The notes under the pieces are model-generated. The model was not told the origin of the DNA. It saw only the letters and a program-made list of their open reading frames with translations, and did no database searches. Below, one piece after another: positions 7,772-17,130 of a stretch of 64,000 nt of DNA; the stretch's first letter is position 1, and every line of letters begins with the position of its first letter. A program made the position numbers and the translations under genes. The stretch spans positions 248,001 to 312,000 of the forward strand of contig NZ_CAXUSG020000001.1 of NCBI RefSeq assembly GCF_964253915.1, given 5' to 3'. Source of the DNA: Metarhizobium sp964253915 (GTDB taxonomy: Bacteria; Pseudomonadota; Alphaproteobacteria; Rhizobiales; Rhizobiaceae).

Positions 7772-7816
7772 TTGATTCCATTATCATAGAATTGCATCTT
7801 CATTTGATGGAATCAA
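7772..7816. promoter_or_regulatory. Inverted repeat, candidate operator of the XRE-cupin regulator
   Basis: TTGATTCCAT (7772-7781) and ATGGAATCAA (7807-7816) are perfect 10-bp inverted arms separated by 25 bp. The left arm is 12 bp upstream of the preferred start at 7760. The arm spacing would suit two bound dimers or a looped complex. Confidence 0.55.
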
Positions 7817-7965
7817 GCTGGACGAGCCGACCCTGAAAATATTTTCCCGATGCCGCTGTCACGATACTGCCGAGGCGTTCCCGCCGGTATGGTTGGGCGA
7901 CGGGCATGTGAGTCGCGGGCAGGGTATCTCGCGTTTGAGAGGTGCAGGCCTGCCAGGAGGAAGAA

Positions 7966-9228
7966 ATGAGCGAGGCCAGAGAGGAAAGCGGATCGGTTCT
8001 GTCGATCTTCAGCATCATCGTGTCGATGACCGGCGTCGCGCTGGGCAACGGCATGATGCTGGCCTACGTGCCCTTCCTGCTGGCCCGCAACGAGGCGCCG
8101 TCCTGGATCGCCGGCGCGACGTTGACGGCGATTGCGTTCGGCGGTTTTGTCGGTTGCGCGGTGGCCGGACTGCTGATCCGCCGCGTCGGCCATGCGCGGT
8201 TGTTGCCGTGCTCGTTTGCCGTGGTGATCCTGTCGGCCATCCTGATCGGCTTCGGCGTCAATCCTCTGCTCTGGGTTTTCGCCCGCGGACTTTACGGCGC
8301 TGCGGCCAATACCAATTTCATCATCGCCCAGAGCTGGCTCAATCACGCCTCGTCGAACGCCTGGCGCGGCAAGGCGATGTCGGTCTTCTACATGACCTAT
8401 GTCATCGGCATCGGCACGGGCGCCTGGATTTTCGGGCAGATCCCGGCGGATGGCAACGTGGCGCCGATGCTGACTGTGCTGTTCACGACGCTCGGCATCA
8501 TCCCCATCAGCCTGACGCGCCTGCCGATCCCGCCCGCCCCGGCCAAGGTCAGCGTCGATATCGCCATGGCCTGGCGCAATTCGCCGGTGGCTTTCGTCGG
8601 CGTGCTTGCTGCCGGCGGGCTGTCGATGGTGGTGCAGGGGTTCACGCCGATCTATGCCGCAGAAAACAACGTGTCGCAGCAGGATGTGGCGTTGCTGATG
8701 TTCTGCATGCAGTTTGGCCTGATCTTCATCCAGTATCCCATGGGCGTGATGTCCGATCGCATCGACCGCCGTTACGTGCTGATCGGCGTCTGCACGCTGA
8801 TCGCCTTTGCCGGTATCGCCTCGCTGTTCGTGTCTTTTGCCAGCCTGTTGCTGCTGATGCTGGTTTTCACCATCTGGGCTGGTGCCGTGGAGACGGTTTA
8901 TTCGATCGCCAACGCCCACGGCAACGACCGCACCGATCCCAAGGACTTCGTGCCGCTGGCCAGCACGCAGCTGCTCGCCTGGTCGATTTCCGCGACCCTT
9001 GCACCCTTTGCCGTCACGCTGCTGACCCCTGCATTCGGGCCAAAAACATTCATCTACGTTGCGATCGCCCTTGCCATCGCCTACGCGATCTTCGTCGCAT
9101 TGCGGCTGCGGGAGCGTCCGAGGGCACCCGAAGGTGAACGCGAAACCTTCGAGATGATGACGGCGCAGGTGCCGAATGCTGCCGGCCTGACCGATCCGCC
9201 GGCCGGCGAATCTGCCCGGAGTGGCTGA
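7966..9228 (+). CDS. Major facilitator superfamily transporter
   Basis: A 420-residue integral membrane protein with about 12 hydrophobic segments in the MFS pattern. Examples are FSIIVSMTGVALGNGMMLAY, WIAGATLTAIAFGGFVGCAV and LLLLMLVFTIWAGAVETVYS. The inter-helix loop IRRVGHARLLP corresponds to the basic MFS loop 2-3, and a second basic loop SDRIDRRYV lies between helices 8 and 9. It resembles the YfkF/YcaD-like group of small-molecule exporters, but the substrate cannot be deduced. The ATG at 7966 is chosen because AGGAGGAAGAA lies immediately before it. It is divergent from the XRE-cupin gene. Confidence 0.85.
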   Translation: MSEAREESGSVLSIFSIIVSMTGVALGNGMMLAYVPFLLARNEAPSWIAGATLTAIAFGGFVGCAVAGLLIRRVGHARLLPCSFAVVILSAILIGFGVNPLLWVFARGLYGAAANTNFIIAQSWLNHASSNAWRGKAMSVFYMTYVIGIGTGAWIFGQIPADGNVAPMLTVLFTTLGIIPISLTRLPIPPAPAKVSVDIAMAWRNSPVAFVGVLAAGGLSMVVQGFTPIYAAENNVSQQDVALLMFCMQFGLIFIQYPMGVMSDRIDRRYVLIGVCTLIAFAGIASLFVSFASLLLLMLVFTIWAGAVETVYSIANAHGNDRTDPKDFVPLASTQLLAWSISATLAPFAVTLLTPAFGPKTFIYVAIALAIAYAIFVALRLRERPRAPEGERETFEMMTAQVPNAAGLTDPPAGESARSG

Positions 9229-9303
9229 TTTTCCGGCCGATATCGTCAACAAAGTCTTTCTTTCCGCTTTGCGGCGCGAAAGCCCCCTGCTATATGCGCG
9301 ACC

Positions 9304-11130
<1,827 letters not shown>

Positions 11131-11145
11131 GGATTTCCAATCCAT

Positions 11146-11174
11146 GTTCATGCGCATATAGTATGCGCATGAAC
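11146..11174. promoter_or_regulatory. Perfect 13-bp inverted repeat, candidate operator of the ccdAB-like operon
   Basis: GTTCATGCGCATA (11146-11158) and TATGCGCATGAAC (11162-11174) are exact inverted arms with a 3-nt spacer TAG; each arm contains the self-complementary octamer ATGCGCAT. It ends 13 bp before the antitoxin start. Toxin-antitoxin operons of the CcdAB type are autorepressed by the complex binding palindromes here. It could also fold into a hairpin that ends lepA transcription, although no T-run follows. Confidence 0.7.
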
Positions 11175-11187
11175 GATGAGGTTGGGT

Positions 11188-11418
11188 ATGACACCGTCAG
11201 CGCGTAAAGCGGCCAATCTGTCTTTGGACAGCGATCTTGTTTCGCAGGCCCGCGACTTGAACATCAATGTCTCGCGTGCCGCGGAGGAAGGTATAACGCA
11301 GGCCATCAAGGCCGAGCGTGAGCGCCTGTGGCGATTGGAAAATGCCGAGGCCATTCGTCTGGAAAACGAATACATCGAGAAACACGGCCTGCCTTTTGCA
11401 GAATACCGCCGTTTCTGA
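11188..11418 (+). CDS. ccdA: CcdA-family antitoxin
   Basis: A 76-residue antitoxin. The N-terminal half (KAANLSLDSDLVSQARDLNI, then NVSRAAEEG) matches the ribbon-helix-helix DNA-binding domain of CcdA. The C-terminal half (RLENAEAIRLENEYIEKHG) is the flexible tail that would bind the toxin. The ATG at 11188 has GAGG 6 nt upstream; an in-frame ATG at 11176 has none and would overlap the end of the inverted repeat's context. The stop codon overlaps the toxin start by one base (TGATG), implying translational coupling. It lies between lepA and a GntR gene as a small independent module. Confidence 0.85.
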   Translation: MTPSARKAANLSLDSDLVSQARDLNINVSRAAEEGITQAIKAERERLWRLENAEAIRLENEYIEKHGLPFAEYRRF

Positions 11419-11717
11419 TGGCGCGGTTTCACGCCTACAGAATAAAATCCAGCCATATTCTGGCGCTCGATCTGCAGGCGGATATCCTCAGCGATTTGAG
11501 GGTACGTATTATCGCGCCTCTTTATCCGGTCGCCGAGCTGTCATGGACGATGGCGCGCCTCAATCCCCGCTTTACGATCGGTGAGGAGAGTTACGTCATG
11601 GCAACACAGCGCATGCTCGCCATGCCTCTTCAGGACATCGGTGACGAGGTGGCGGATCTTTCGGCTCATCGCGACATCATCATCGCCGCCACCGATTTCC
11701 TCTTCCAGGGTTTCTGA
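11418..11717 (+). CDS. ccdB: CcdB-family toxin
   Basis: A 99-residue toxin homologue; characterised CcdB poisons DNA gyrase by binding GyrA. The family core is recognisable: ALDLQADILSDL and RIIAPL near the N-terminus, and IGDEVADLSAHRD near the C-terminus, matching F-plasmid CcdB (about 101 residues) along its full length. The last residues are LFQGF, where F CcdB has MFWGI; the tryptophan at that position contacts gyrase in the F protein, so toxicity cannot be assumed. A longer in-frame opening upstream exists but overlaps ccdA. The ATG at 11418 fits the coupled TGATG arrangement. Confidence 0.85.
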   Translation: MARFHAYRIKSSHILALDLQADILSDLRVRIIAPLYPVAELSWTMARLNPRFTIGEESYVMATQRMLAMPLQDIGDEVADLSAHRDIIIAATDFLFQGF

Positions 11718-11816
11718 TCTCTCCCCGGGTCGCAACACGGCGCCGATCCGGTTTGCCTTCCGCCGCCCGATCTGGCATCTCCCTTGCCGATATCGAATTG
11801 CGACGGAGCGATTGAC

Positions 11817-12500
11817 GTGACCCTTGCCCCCGGCCCCATCCCTCCACGCGTGACCGTGCAGGACGCCGTCTACCAGCGGCTCAGGGATGCGTTGATGGCC
11901 GGCAGCTTCGATCCCGGGCAGGTGTTGACCATTGCCTCGCTGGCGGAGCGGTTCGGCACCAGCAACATGCCGGTGCGCGAGGCATTGCGGCGGCTCGGCG
12001 CCGAAAAAGCGCTGGAACTGGCGCAGAACGGCTCGGCCCGCGTGCCGGCGGTGACGGTGGCGCGGCTGGAGGATCTCGCCCGTGCCCGCGTCGCGGTCGA
12101 AGGGCTGGCGGCGGAACTCGGCGCGCCCAGACTGACGGCGCGCGACCTTGCCGGGCTGGAGGCGATCGTCGCCGAACAGCGTTCCATCGGCCGCGACCGC
12201 GATGTCTATGACCTGATGGCAAAGAACTACGAGTTCCATTTTGTCATCTATCGCGCCTCCGGCTCCGAGGTGCTGCTGCAACTGATCGAGACATTGTGGC
12301 TGCGCTTCGGCCCCTACATGCGGCTTTTGCAGACCTCGGTAGAGCAGCTGATCCGTTCCGGCGAGATCGAGGCCTCGGGGCAGCACGACGCCGTCCTGGC
12401 CGCGCTAAAGGCTGGCGATTTCGGTTGTGTGCGCGAAGCCATCGTTCACGACATCACCTGGACCGCGGATATCCTGCAACGCTTCTGCCCCGATTCATGA
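11817..12500 (+). CDS. GntR-family (FCD subfamily) transcriptional regulator
   Basis: A 227-residue regulator. An N-terminal winged helix (about residues 10-75) contains LTIASLAERFGTSNMPVREA and ALRRLG, typical of GntR. The C-terminal all-helical FCD domain shows the histidine and aspartate pattern expected for metal and ligand binding (YEFHFVIYRASGS, then HDAVLAALKAGD). The GTG at 11817 has CGGAGCG upstream; a TTG at 11784 is possible but has no advantage. The next gene, a class V aminotransferase, begins 80 nt downstream on the same strand with a TGATCA-rich dyad between them, suggesting local control. Confidence 0.88.
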   Translation: MTLAPGPIPPRVTVQDAVYQRLRDALMAGSFDPGQVLTIASLAERFGTSNMPVREALRRLGAEKALELAQNGSARVPAVTVARLEDLARARVAVEGLAAELGAPRLTARDLAGLEAIVAEQRSIGRDRDVYDLMAKNYEFHFVIYRASGSEVLLQLIETLWLRFGPYMRLLQTSVEQLIRSGEIEASGQHDAVLAALKAGDFGCVREAIVHDITWTADILQRFCPDS

Positions 12501-12539
12501 GGGTCCTAAATCGAAATGCTTGAACTCTAAAATTTCTTG

Positions 12540-12553
12540 TGATCAAATGATCA
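12540..12553. promoter_or_regulatory. TGATCA dyad between GntR and aminotransferase genes
   Basis: TGATCA-AA-TGATCA, 27 bp before the aminotransferase start, in an AT-rich stretch that contrasts with the surrounding GC-rich sequence. Position and symmetry suit an operator for the adjacent GntR protein; this is inferred only from layout. Confidence 0.45.
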
Positions 12554-12579
12554 AAAATTCATTTCGAGGAGATTTTGCC

Positions 12580-13830
12580 ATGGCCGCCCAGATCGATTTT
12601 CCTGTGCATGACATCCGAAAACTGTTTCCGGCTCTGGAAAAGGCGGGTGATTTCATCTTCCTCGACAATGCCGGTGGATCGCAGGTGCCGCAGTCGGTGG
12701 TCGATGCCGTTGCCGCTCATCTGGTCGATTATAACGTCCAGCGCATGGCGAAGTACCAGCACAGCCAGGGCGTCGATCGCAATCTTGCGGAAGCACGCGA
12801 AAGCGTGGCGCTGCTGGTCAATGCCTATCGCCCGGAAGAAATCTCCTTCGGCCTGAATGCCACCTCCTTCATCCGCCTGGTCAGCCTCGGCATCGCCAAG
12901 ATGCTTGATGAACGCGACGAAATCGTCGTCACCGACATGGATCACGACGCCAACATCGCCACCTGGCTGGCATTGGAGGCGGACGGCGCCAAAATCGTCT
13001 GGTGGAAGATGCGCGAGGACGGCACGCTGCATCCCGAAGATCTAAAACCGCTCGTCAACGACAGGACCCGCCTGGTCGCCTGCACGGTGACGGCGCATTC
13101 GATCGGCACCATCGTCGATGTCGCCGAAGTTGGCCGCATCGCCCATGCCGCGGGCGCGGAAGTCTTCCTCGATTGCGTGCACTACGGTCCGCACGGCCTG
13201 ATCGACGTGCAGGCCTGGGATTGCGATTATCTCGTCTGCTCCGGCTACAAGAATTTTTCGCCGCACATGGGGTTCCTCTGGGGCCGCTACGATGCGCTCG
13301 TCCGGCTGCCGACCTTCAAGGAGGATTTTATCCCCGACGTGCCGCCCTACAAGATCGAGGTCGGCACCTTCACCTATGAGAACGTCGCCGGCATGAATGC
13401 CGCCGTCCATTATCTCGAAGCGCTCGGCCGCCGCTTCCTGCCGGAAGCAAATTCCCGCCGTGCGGCGCTTGCCGCCGCCATGGGCGCCATTCGAGACTAT
13501 GAAATGGTGCTGACGAAGGCGCTGTTGCAGGCGCTGAAGCAGCACGGCGCGGTGATCTACGGCATCTCGGACGAAGATAAGGTCGCCGGCCGCGTCCCGA
13601 CGATCTGCTTTTCCATTCCCGGCATCACGCCGCAGGTGATCGCCGAGGACATGGGCCAGGCAGGTATCGGCCTGCGCGACGGGCACATGTTTGCGCCGCG
13701 GCTGATGAAACGCCTCGGGCTGACGATGGAAACCGGCGCTCTGCGGATTTCCATGGTGCACTACAACACGCTGGACGAGGTTAGGCGTTTCAGCGAAGCG
13801 CTGGGCAAGATCATAGCGCGTCGGCGCTGA
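12580..13830 (+). CDS. Class V aminotransferase (cysteine desulfurase-like PLP enzyme)
   Basis: A 416-residue PLP enzyme of aminotransferase class V. The N-terminal segment FIFLDNAGGSQVPQSVVDA is the typical opening strand. The Schiff-base lysine is in CSGYKNFSPH (about residue 224), and the preceding ligands are in the TVTAHSIGT and DCVHYGPHG regions. The substrate is unknown; similar rhizobial proteins are annotated as cysteine desulfurase-like, but no Fe-S assembly genes are nearby, so an amino-acid or amine catabolic role under the GntR regulator is likelier. The ATG at 12580 has GAGGAG 8 nt upstream. An upstream in-frame opening into the GntR gene is rejected. Confidence 0.87.
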   Translation: MAAQIDFPVHDIRKLFPALEKAGDFIFLDNAGGSQVPQSVVDAVAAHLVDYNVQRMAKYQHSQGVDRNLAEARESVALLVNAYRPEEISFGLNATSFIRLVSLGIAKMLDERDEIVVTDMDHDANIATWLALEADGAKIVWWKMREDGTLHPEDLKPLVNDRTRLVACTVTAHSIGTIVDVAEVGRIAHAAGAEVFLDCVHYGPHGLIDVQAWDCDYLVCSGYKNFSPHMGFLWGRYDALVRLPTFKEDFIPDVPPYKIEVGTFTYENVAGMNAAVHYLEALGRRFLPEANSRRAALAAAMGAIRDYEMVLTKALLQALKQHGAVIYGISDEDKVAGRVPTICFSIPGITPQVIAEDMGQAGIGLRDGHMFAPRLMKRLGLTMETGALRISMVHYNTLDEVRRFSEALGKIIARRR

Positions 13831-14034
13831 TCCATCCCTCTTGCGTCCCGGCTGCTGACCGCATATCGTCCGTCTTGGCCGGATGTGGCCAGCCGTCCCG
13901 CGACGCCTCATGCGTTTGGTGAATACATCCGAATATAGCAAAAACCCTTTCGTCCTTGCCTGATGGCATCCGATGGTAGACGGGTCAGCAATGCGGGCAC
14001 TGGCGGTGTCGTCTACCGAGAGGAAGGATGAAAT

Positions 14035-14607
14035 ATGCGCGATTTTCGCGATGCCAAACTCATGGCCAAAGTTCTGCGGCAGGCCTTTGCCGACCGCAAC
14101 GTTACCGTCACACATAGCGAGACCCTCGAAATCGTCGCCGGCCAGTTCGGTTGCGATGACTGGAATATTCTCGCCGCCCGGATAGAGGCAACCGAAGCGG
14201 TACCGACGAAGCCGGTGGAAAAGATTGCCATCACCCCGCCGATCCCGATCTTCCGGATTTTTTCGGTCGAAAAGGCGATGGAATTCTATCGGGATTTCCT
14301 CGGCTTCACCGTCGATTGGGAGCATCGTTTCGGCGAGAATTTCCCGCTCTACTGCCAGGTGTCCCGCAGCGGGCTGATCATGCATCTTTCCGAACATGCG
14401 GGCGACGCATCTCCCGGGGCAAAGGCTTTCGTGTGGATGACCGGGGTCCGGGCGTTCCGCGAAGAACTGATCGGCAAACACTATCGCTACATGAAGCCCG
14501 GTGTGGAAGAAGCACCCTGGGGACTGGAAATGACGGTGATCGATCCGTTCAACAACAAGATCGCCTTCTGCGAAAAGCAGGAAAACGAACAGGCCGGCCA
14601 AGCCTGA
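14035..14607 (+). CDS. Glyoxalase superfamily (VOC) protein with extra N-terminal domain
   Basis: A 190-residue protein. Residues 1-55 form a small helical domain (KLMAKVLRQAFADRNVTVTH) that often precedes VOC folds in rhizobial glyoxalase-superfamily proteins. Residues 65-185 form a bleomycin-resistance-like VOC domain (PIFRIFSVEKAMEFYRDFLG, LIMHLSEHAG, MTVIDPFNNKIAF). VOC proteins either bind drugs or catalyse metal-dependent chemistry; the His and Glu positions fit the bleomycin-binding type, but I cannot decide. AAGGATGAAAT precedes the ATG. Single gene with about 200 nt of non-coding sequence upstream. Confidence 0.82.
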   Translation: MRDFRDAKLMAKVLRQAFADRNVTVTHSETLEIVAGQFGCDDWNILAARIEATEAVPTKPVEKIAITPPIPIFRIFSVEKAMEFYRDFLGFTVDWEHRFGENFPLYCQVSRSGLIMHLSEHAGDASPGAKAFVWMTGVRAFREELIGKHYRYMKPGVEEAPWGLEMTVIDPFNNKIAFCEKQENEQAGQA

Positions 14608-14854
14608 TCAGCGCACTTGCGCAGACGGGTTCCGCACGAGCGTCTTATGCGGGGTTCCGGCGCGGCCGGGGCCCCGTGACCTGCTTGCAGCGCGACCGTA
14701 AACAGGCCGAAACAAAACGATTTGTGGCGTAAAACGCAAAAAAAGTCAGGCGCTGCGTCGTTTCCGTGCCGACGAAATAGAATACCCTCAACCGATCTGA
14801 TCCGTATGTATTGACCATGCGCCGCCGCGCCTGCCGGCGGTCGGGGGAGGTTGA

Positions 14855-15991
14855 ATGAAATTCCGTCGGGACGCGCCGATCATCCTGTCGATCGCCATAG
14901 CAATCGTCATCGCGGTTGCCGCTGCCATTTCCAGCCAGCTCTTTGCCGGCATGACCGCAGCCGTCGAAGAAAAGCAGTTCGAACTGATGGGCAACATCGT
15001 CCAGACAGCCATCGGCGATGCCGAGAACAAGGCGTTGGCACGTGCCGAGCTGATTGGTGATCTGCCGGCCGTACAGCGTCTCCTAACGGCCAATGATCGC
15101 GCCGGCCTGCAGGCGGAACTCGGCAAGATGTTCGAGAACCAGAAGGCGCGGCACGGCGTCGACCAGGCGCAGTTCCACCAGCCGCCGGCTCTCTCTTTCC
15201 TGCGCCTGCACGACCCCGCCACCTTTGGCGACGACCTGACCGCTTCCCGGCCGCTGGTCGTTGCCGTCAATCGTGATCGCGAGCCGAGAAAAGGACCGTC
15301 CGTCGCCCGCAACGGTCCGGCGATCTTCGGTGTCGCGCCGGTGACCGACAGCAACGGCAAGCCGTGGGGCACGTTCGAGGTCGGCATCAGCTTCGGGCCG
15401 CTGCTTGCGGGCCTGAAAAACGCCTATGGCTTCGATCTCGCCTTATTTATCGATGAAGGCGTGTTGCGGCAATTCGCCAAGGGTGTCAGCCCGGAACGGC
15501 TGGGCGACCAGAACCGCGTCGGCAAGTTCATGCGTTTCGAGGCAACCAATGCCGCGCTGATGTCAGAGCTGGCAACGGCGTCGGATCTTGCCGTGGTCAG
15601 CGAGCCGACGCCGTACACGCGTCTGGCGCAGGGCATGACCCGCGGCGTGCTGCTGATTCCGCTGAACAACAGCTCCGGCACGCAGATCGGTGTCATCGCC
15701 GTATCGTCGGATTTCAGCGCCTCGCGCGCTTCGGTCGGCCGTTCGCTGGTGTGGCAAACCGTCATCGCCGCGATATCGATCGTGTTGCTGATCGGTGTCG
15801 TCATCGTCGTCCTGCGCGGCTTTCTCATGCGGCCGCTGCAGGTCCTGGGAGATTGCTTCGAGGCGGTATCTTCCAACGAGCTTCTGCCACCGCTCGAGGG
15901 GGCGGAGCGTTTTCCGAAGGAACTGCAGGTGTTTGCAGCCATGTACGAGCGCATTCGGTTGCGTCGGTTGGGTGCGGGTAAGGTGATATGA
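14855..15991 (+). CDS. Cache-domain membrane sensor with HAMP-like tail and no output domain
   Basis: A 378-residue membrane protein. One transmembrane helix at residues 8-27 and another at about 300-322 enclose a periplasmic domain of about 270 residues. This has the build of a Cache sensor: an ELMGNIVQTAIGDAENKALA helix, then PAIFGVAPVTDSNGKPWGTF and IGVIAVSSDF beta elements. After the second helix comes a HAMP-like start (MRPLQVLGDCFEAVSSNELL) and the chain ends about 30 residues later. Chemoreceptors and kinases of this build continue into a signalling domain, which is absent. Its stop overlaps the start of the pentameric channel gene (ATGA), so the two are probably made together. A role as sensory partner of the channel is inference. 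Confidence 0.78.
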   Translation: MKFRRDAPIILSIAIAIVIAVAAAISSQLFAGMTAAVEEKQFELMGNIVQTAIGDAENKALARAELIGDLPAVQRLLTANDRAGLQAELGKMFENQKARHGVDQAQFHQPPALSFLRLHDPATFGDDLTASRPLVVAVNRDREPRKGPSVARNGPAIFGVAPVTDSNGKPWGTFEVGISFGPLLAGLKNAYGFDLALFIDEGVLRQFAKGVSPERLGDQNRVGKFMRFEATNAALMSELATASDLAVVSEPTPYTRLAQGMTRGVLLIPLNNSSGTQIGVIAVSSDFSASRASVGRSLVWQTVIAAISIVLLIGVVIVVLRGFLMRPLQVLGDCFEAVSSNELLPPLEGAERFPKELQVFAAMYERIRLRRLGAGKVI

Positions 15992-17079
15992 CAATCATGC
16001 ATTGGCTCTCCCGGTCCCTGGCGGCAGTGTTGCTGGTGTTCTTTGGCGGCTGGCTTGCCGCCGCGCAGGCGGCCAGTCCCGATCTGCCGCGCGACAAGGG
16101 CTTGCCTGTTGTCATCAAGGCCGGCGTCGCTTTCGTCGAACTGTTCGGTTTCGATGAGAACGCCGGCACCTTCCGCGCCACCGTGGACGTGCGCCTGAGC
16201 TGGTTCGACGGGCGCCTGGCAAAATCCGGCCCCATTCTCGGCATTCCCCCGGACACCTATCGTGATGCTGCAGCGGAAACACGCATGAAGGAAATCTGGG
16301 TGCCGCCGGTGGTCTTGTCCAACCAGCAGGGCGAAGCAGCGTTTTCGTCCTATGGCTTGCGGGTCTATCCCGACGGCAACGTCGAACTTTTGCATCGGGT
16401 CACGGCCGATTTCGCCGTTGACGTCGATGTCGCGCGTTTTCCGTTTGATCGGCAGCAACTTTTCACGGATGTCGCTATCCGCGGCGTGCCGATCGGTCTG
16501 GTGACGTTGCAGTTCGACCAGTCGGATATCGATTTCAGCCGTCCTTCGGTGGGCGCGGGCCTGCCCGGCTGGAGCATCGGCCTTGTCGATCTCCGGAGCA
16601 GCCCGATCTCCAGCTGGTATAACAGCAGCGAAGCGCGTGTGACGGCATCGCTGACCGTGGCGCGGCAGCCGGGCCTGGTGGTCGCGTCGATCTTCATTCC
16701 GCTGCTTGCCTCGCTCCTGATCCCGCTCCTGGCGATCTGGCTGAACCGGATGGAGGAGGGCGTCTTCCAGGTGGATGCCTTCGAGCTGGTCAACATCATC
16801 ATCGGTGGCTTGTTTGCCGTGATCGCGCTGAATTTTACCGTCTACAGCAGTTATGTCGTGCTGGCGGACGGGGACAATACGGTCAACCGGCTTTTCGCGC
16901 TCAATTATCTGGCCCTGGCGACGGCGCTTTTCGTCAACATCTTCTTCGGGCGCTTCAATGTGCTGGCGCGGGTCTTCGGCCCCTATGTGCAGGAACAGGC
17001 CTATCTGGTGATCATGTGGGCCGTGCCGGTTCTCGTGGCCATCACCGCCGCGGCTTTCATGCTGACGGCGGCCGTTTGA
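15988..17079 (+). CDS. Prokaryotic pentameric ligand-gated ion channel (Cys-loop receptor homologue)
   Basis: A 363-residue channel subunit. Residues 1-28 are a signal peptide. Residues 40-225 form the extracellular beta-sandwich with family hallmarks: VDVRLSWFDGRLA (67-79), the loop-A motif IWVPPVVLSN (103-112) and the Cys-loop equivalent RFPFDRQQ (150-157), with no cysteines as usual in prokaryotes. Four membrane helices follow at about 230-252, 264-290, 298-320 and 338-361. M2 begins FELVNII; its Glu266 aligns by eye with the -2' glutamate that makes the GLIC channel cation-selective. It should form pentamers in the inner membrane with the ligand domain in the periplasm. Ligand unknown. 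Coupled to the upstream Cache gene. Confidence 0.88.
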   Translation: MTIMHWLSRSLAAVLLVFFGGWLAAAQAASPDLPRDKGLPVVIKAGVAFVELFGFDENAGTFRATVDVRLSWFDGRLAKSGPILGIPPDTYRDAAAETRMKEIWVPPVVLSNQQGEAAFSSYGLRVYPDGNVELLHRVTADFAVDVDVARFPFDRQQLFTDVAIRGVPIGLVTLQFDQSDIDFSRPSVGAGLPGWSIGLVDLRSSPISSWYNSSEARVTASLTVARQPGLVVASIFIPLLASLLIPLLAIWLNRMEEGVFQVDAFELVNIIIGGLFAVIALNFTVYSSYVVLADGDNTVNRLFALNYLALATALFVNIFFGRFNVLARVFGPYVQEQAYLVIMWAVPVLVAITAAAFMLTAAV

Positions 17080-17089
17080 ACGGCCGCCG
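17066..17089. terminator. Hairpin over the channel stop codon (candidate terminator)
   Basis: CGGCGGCCGTT and AACGGCCGCCG are perfect 11-bp arms with a 2-nt loop. The hairpin spans the TGA stop of the channel gene, in the short gap between convergent operons. There is no T-run, so it may act as an attenuation or stability element, not an intrinsic terminator. Confidence 0.45.
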
Positions 17090-17130
17090 GAGGGCGGGCG
17101 CCGTCAGGCGCCGTCAGCGTTGCGAACCCA

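Noticed and set aside
11328..11417. Longer start for the CcdB toxin (129 codons)
   Set aside because: The extra codons lie within ccdA in another frame; the TGATG overlap at 11416-11420 and family length (about 100 residues) support ATG 11418.
14855..15991. Methyl-accepting chemotaxis protein
   Set aside because: Periplasmic domain and HAMP start fit, but the protein ends about 55 residues after the second membrane helix, with no signalling coiled coil.
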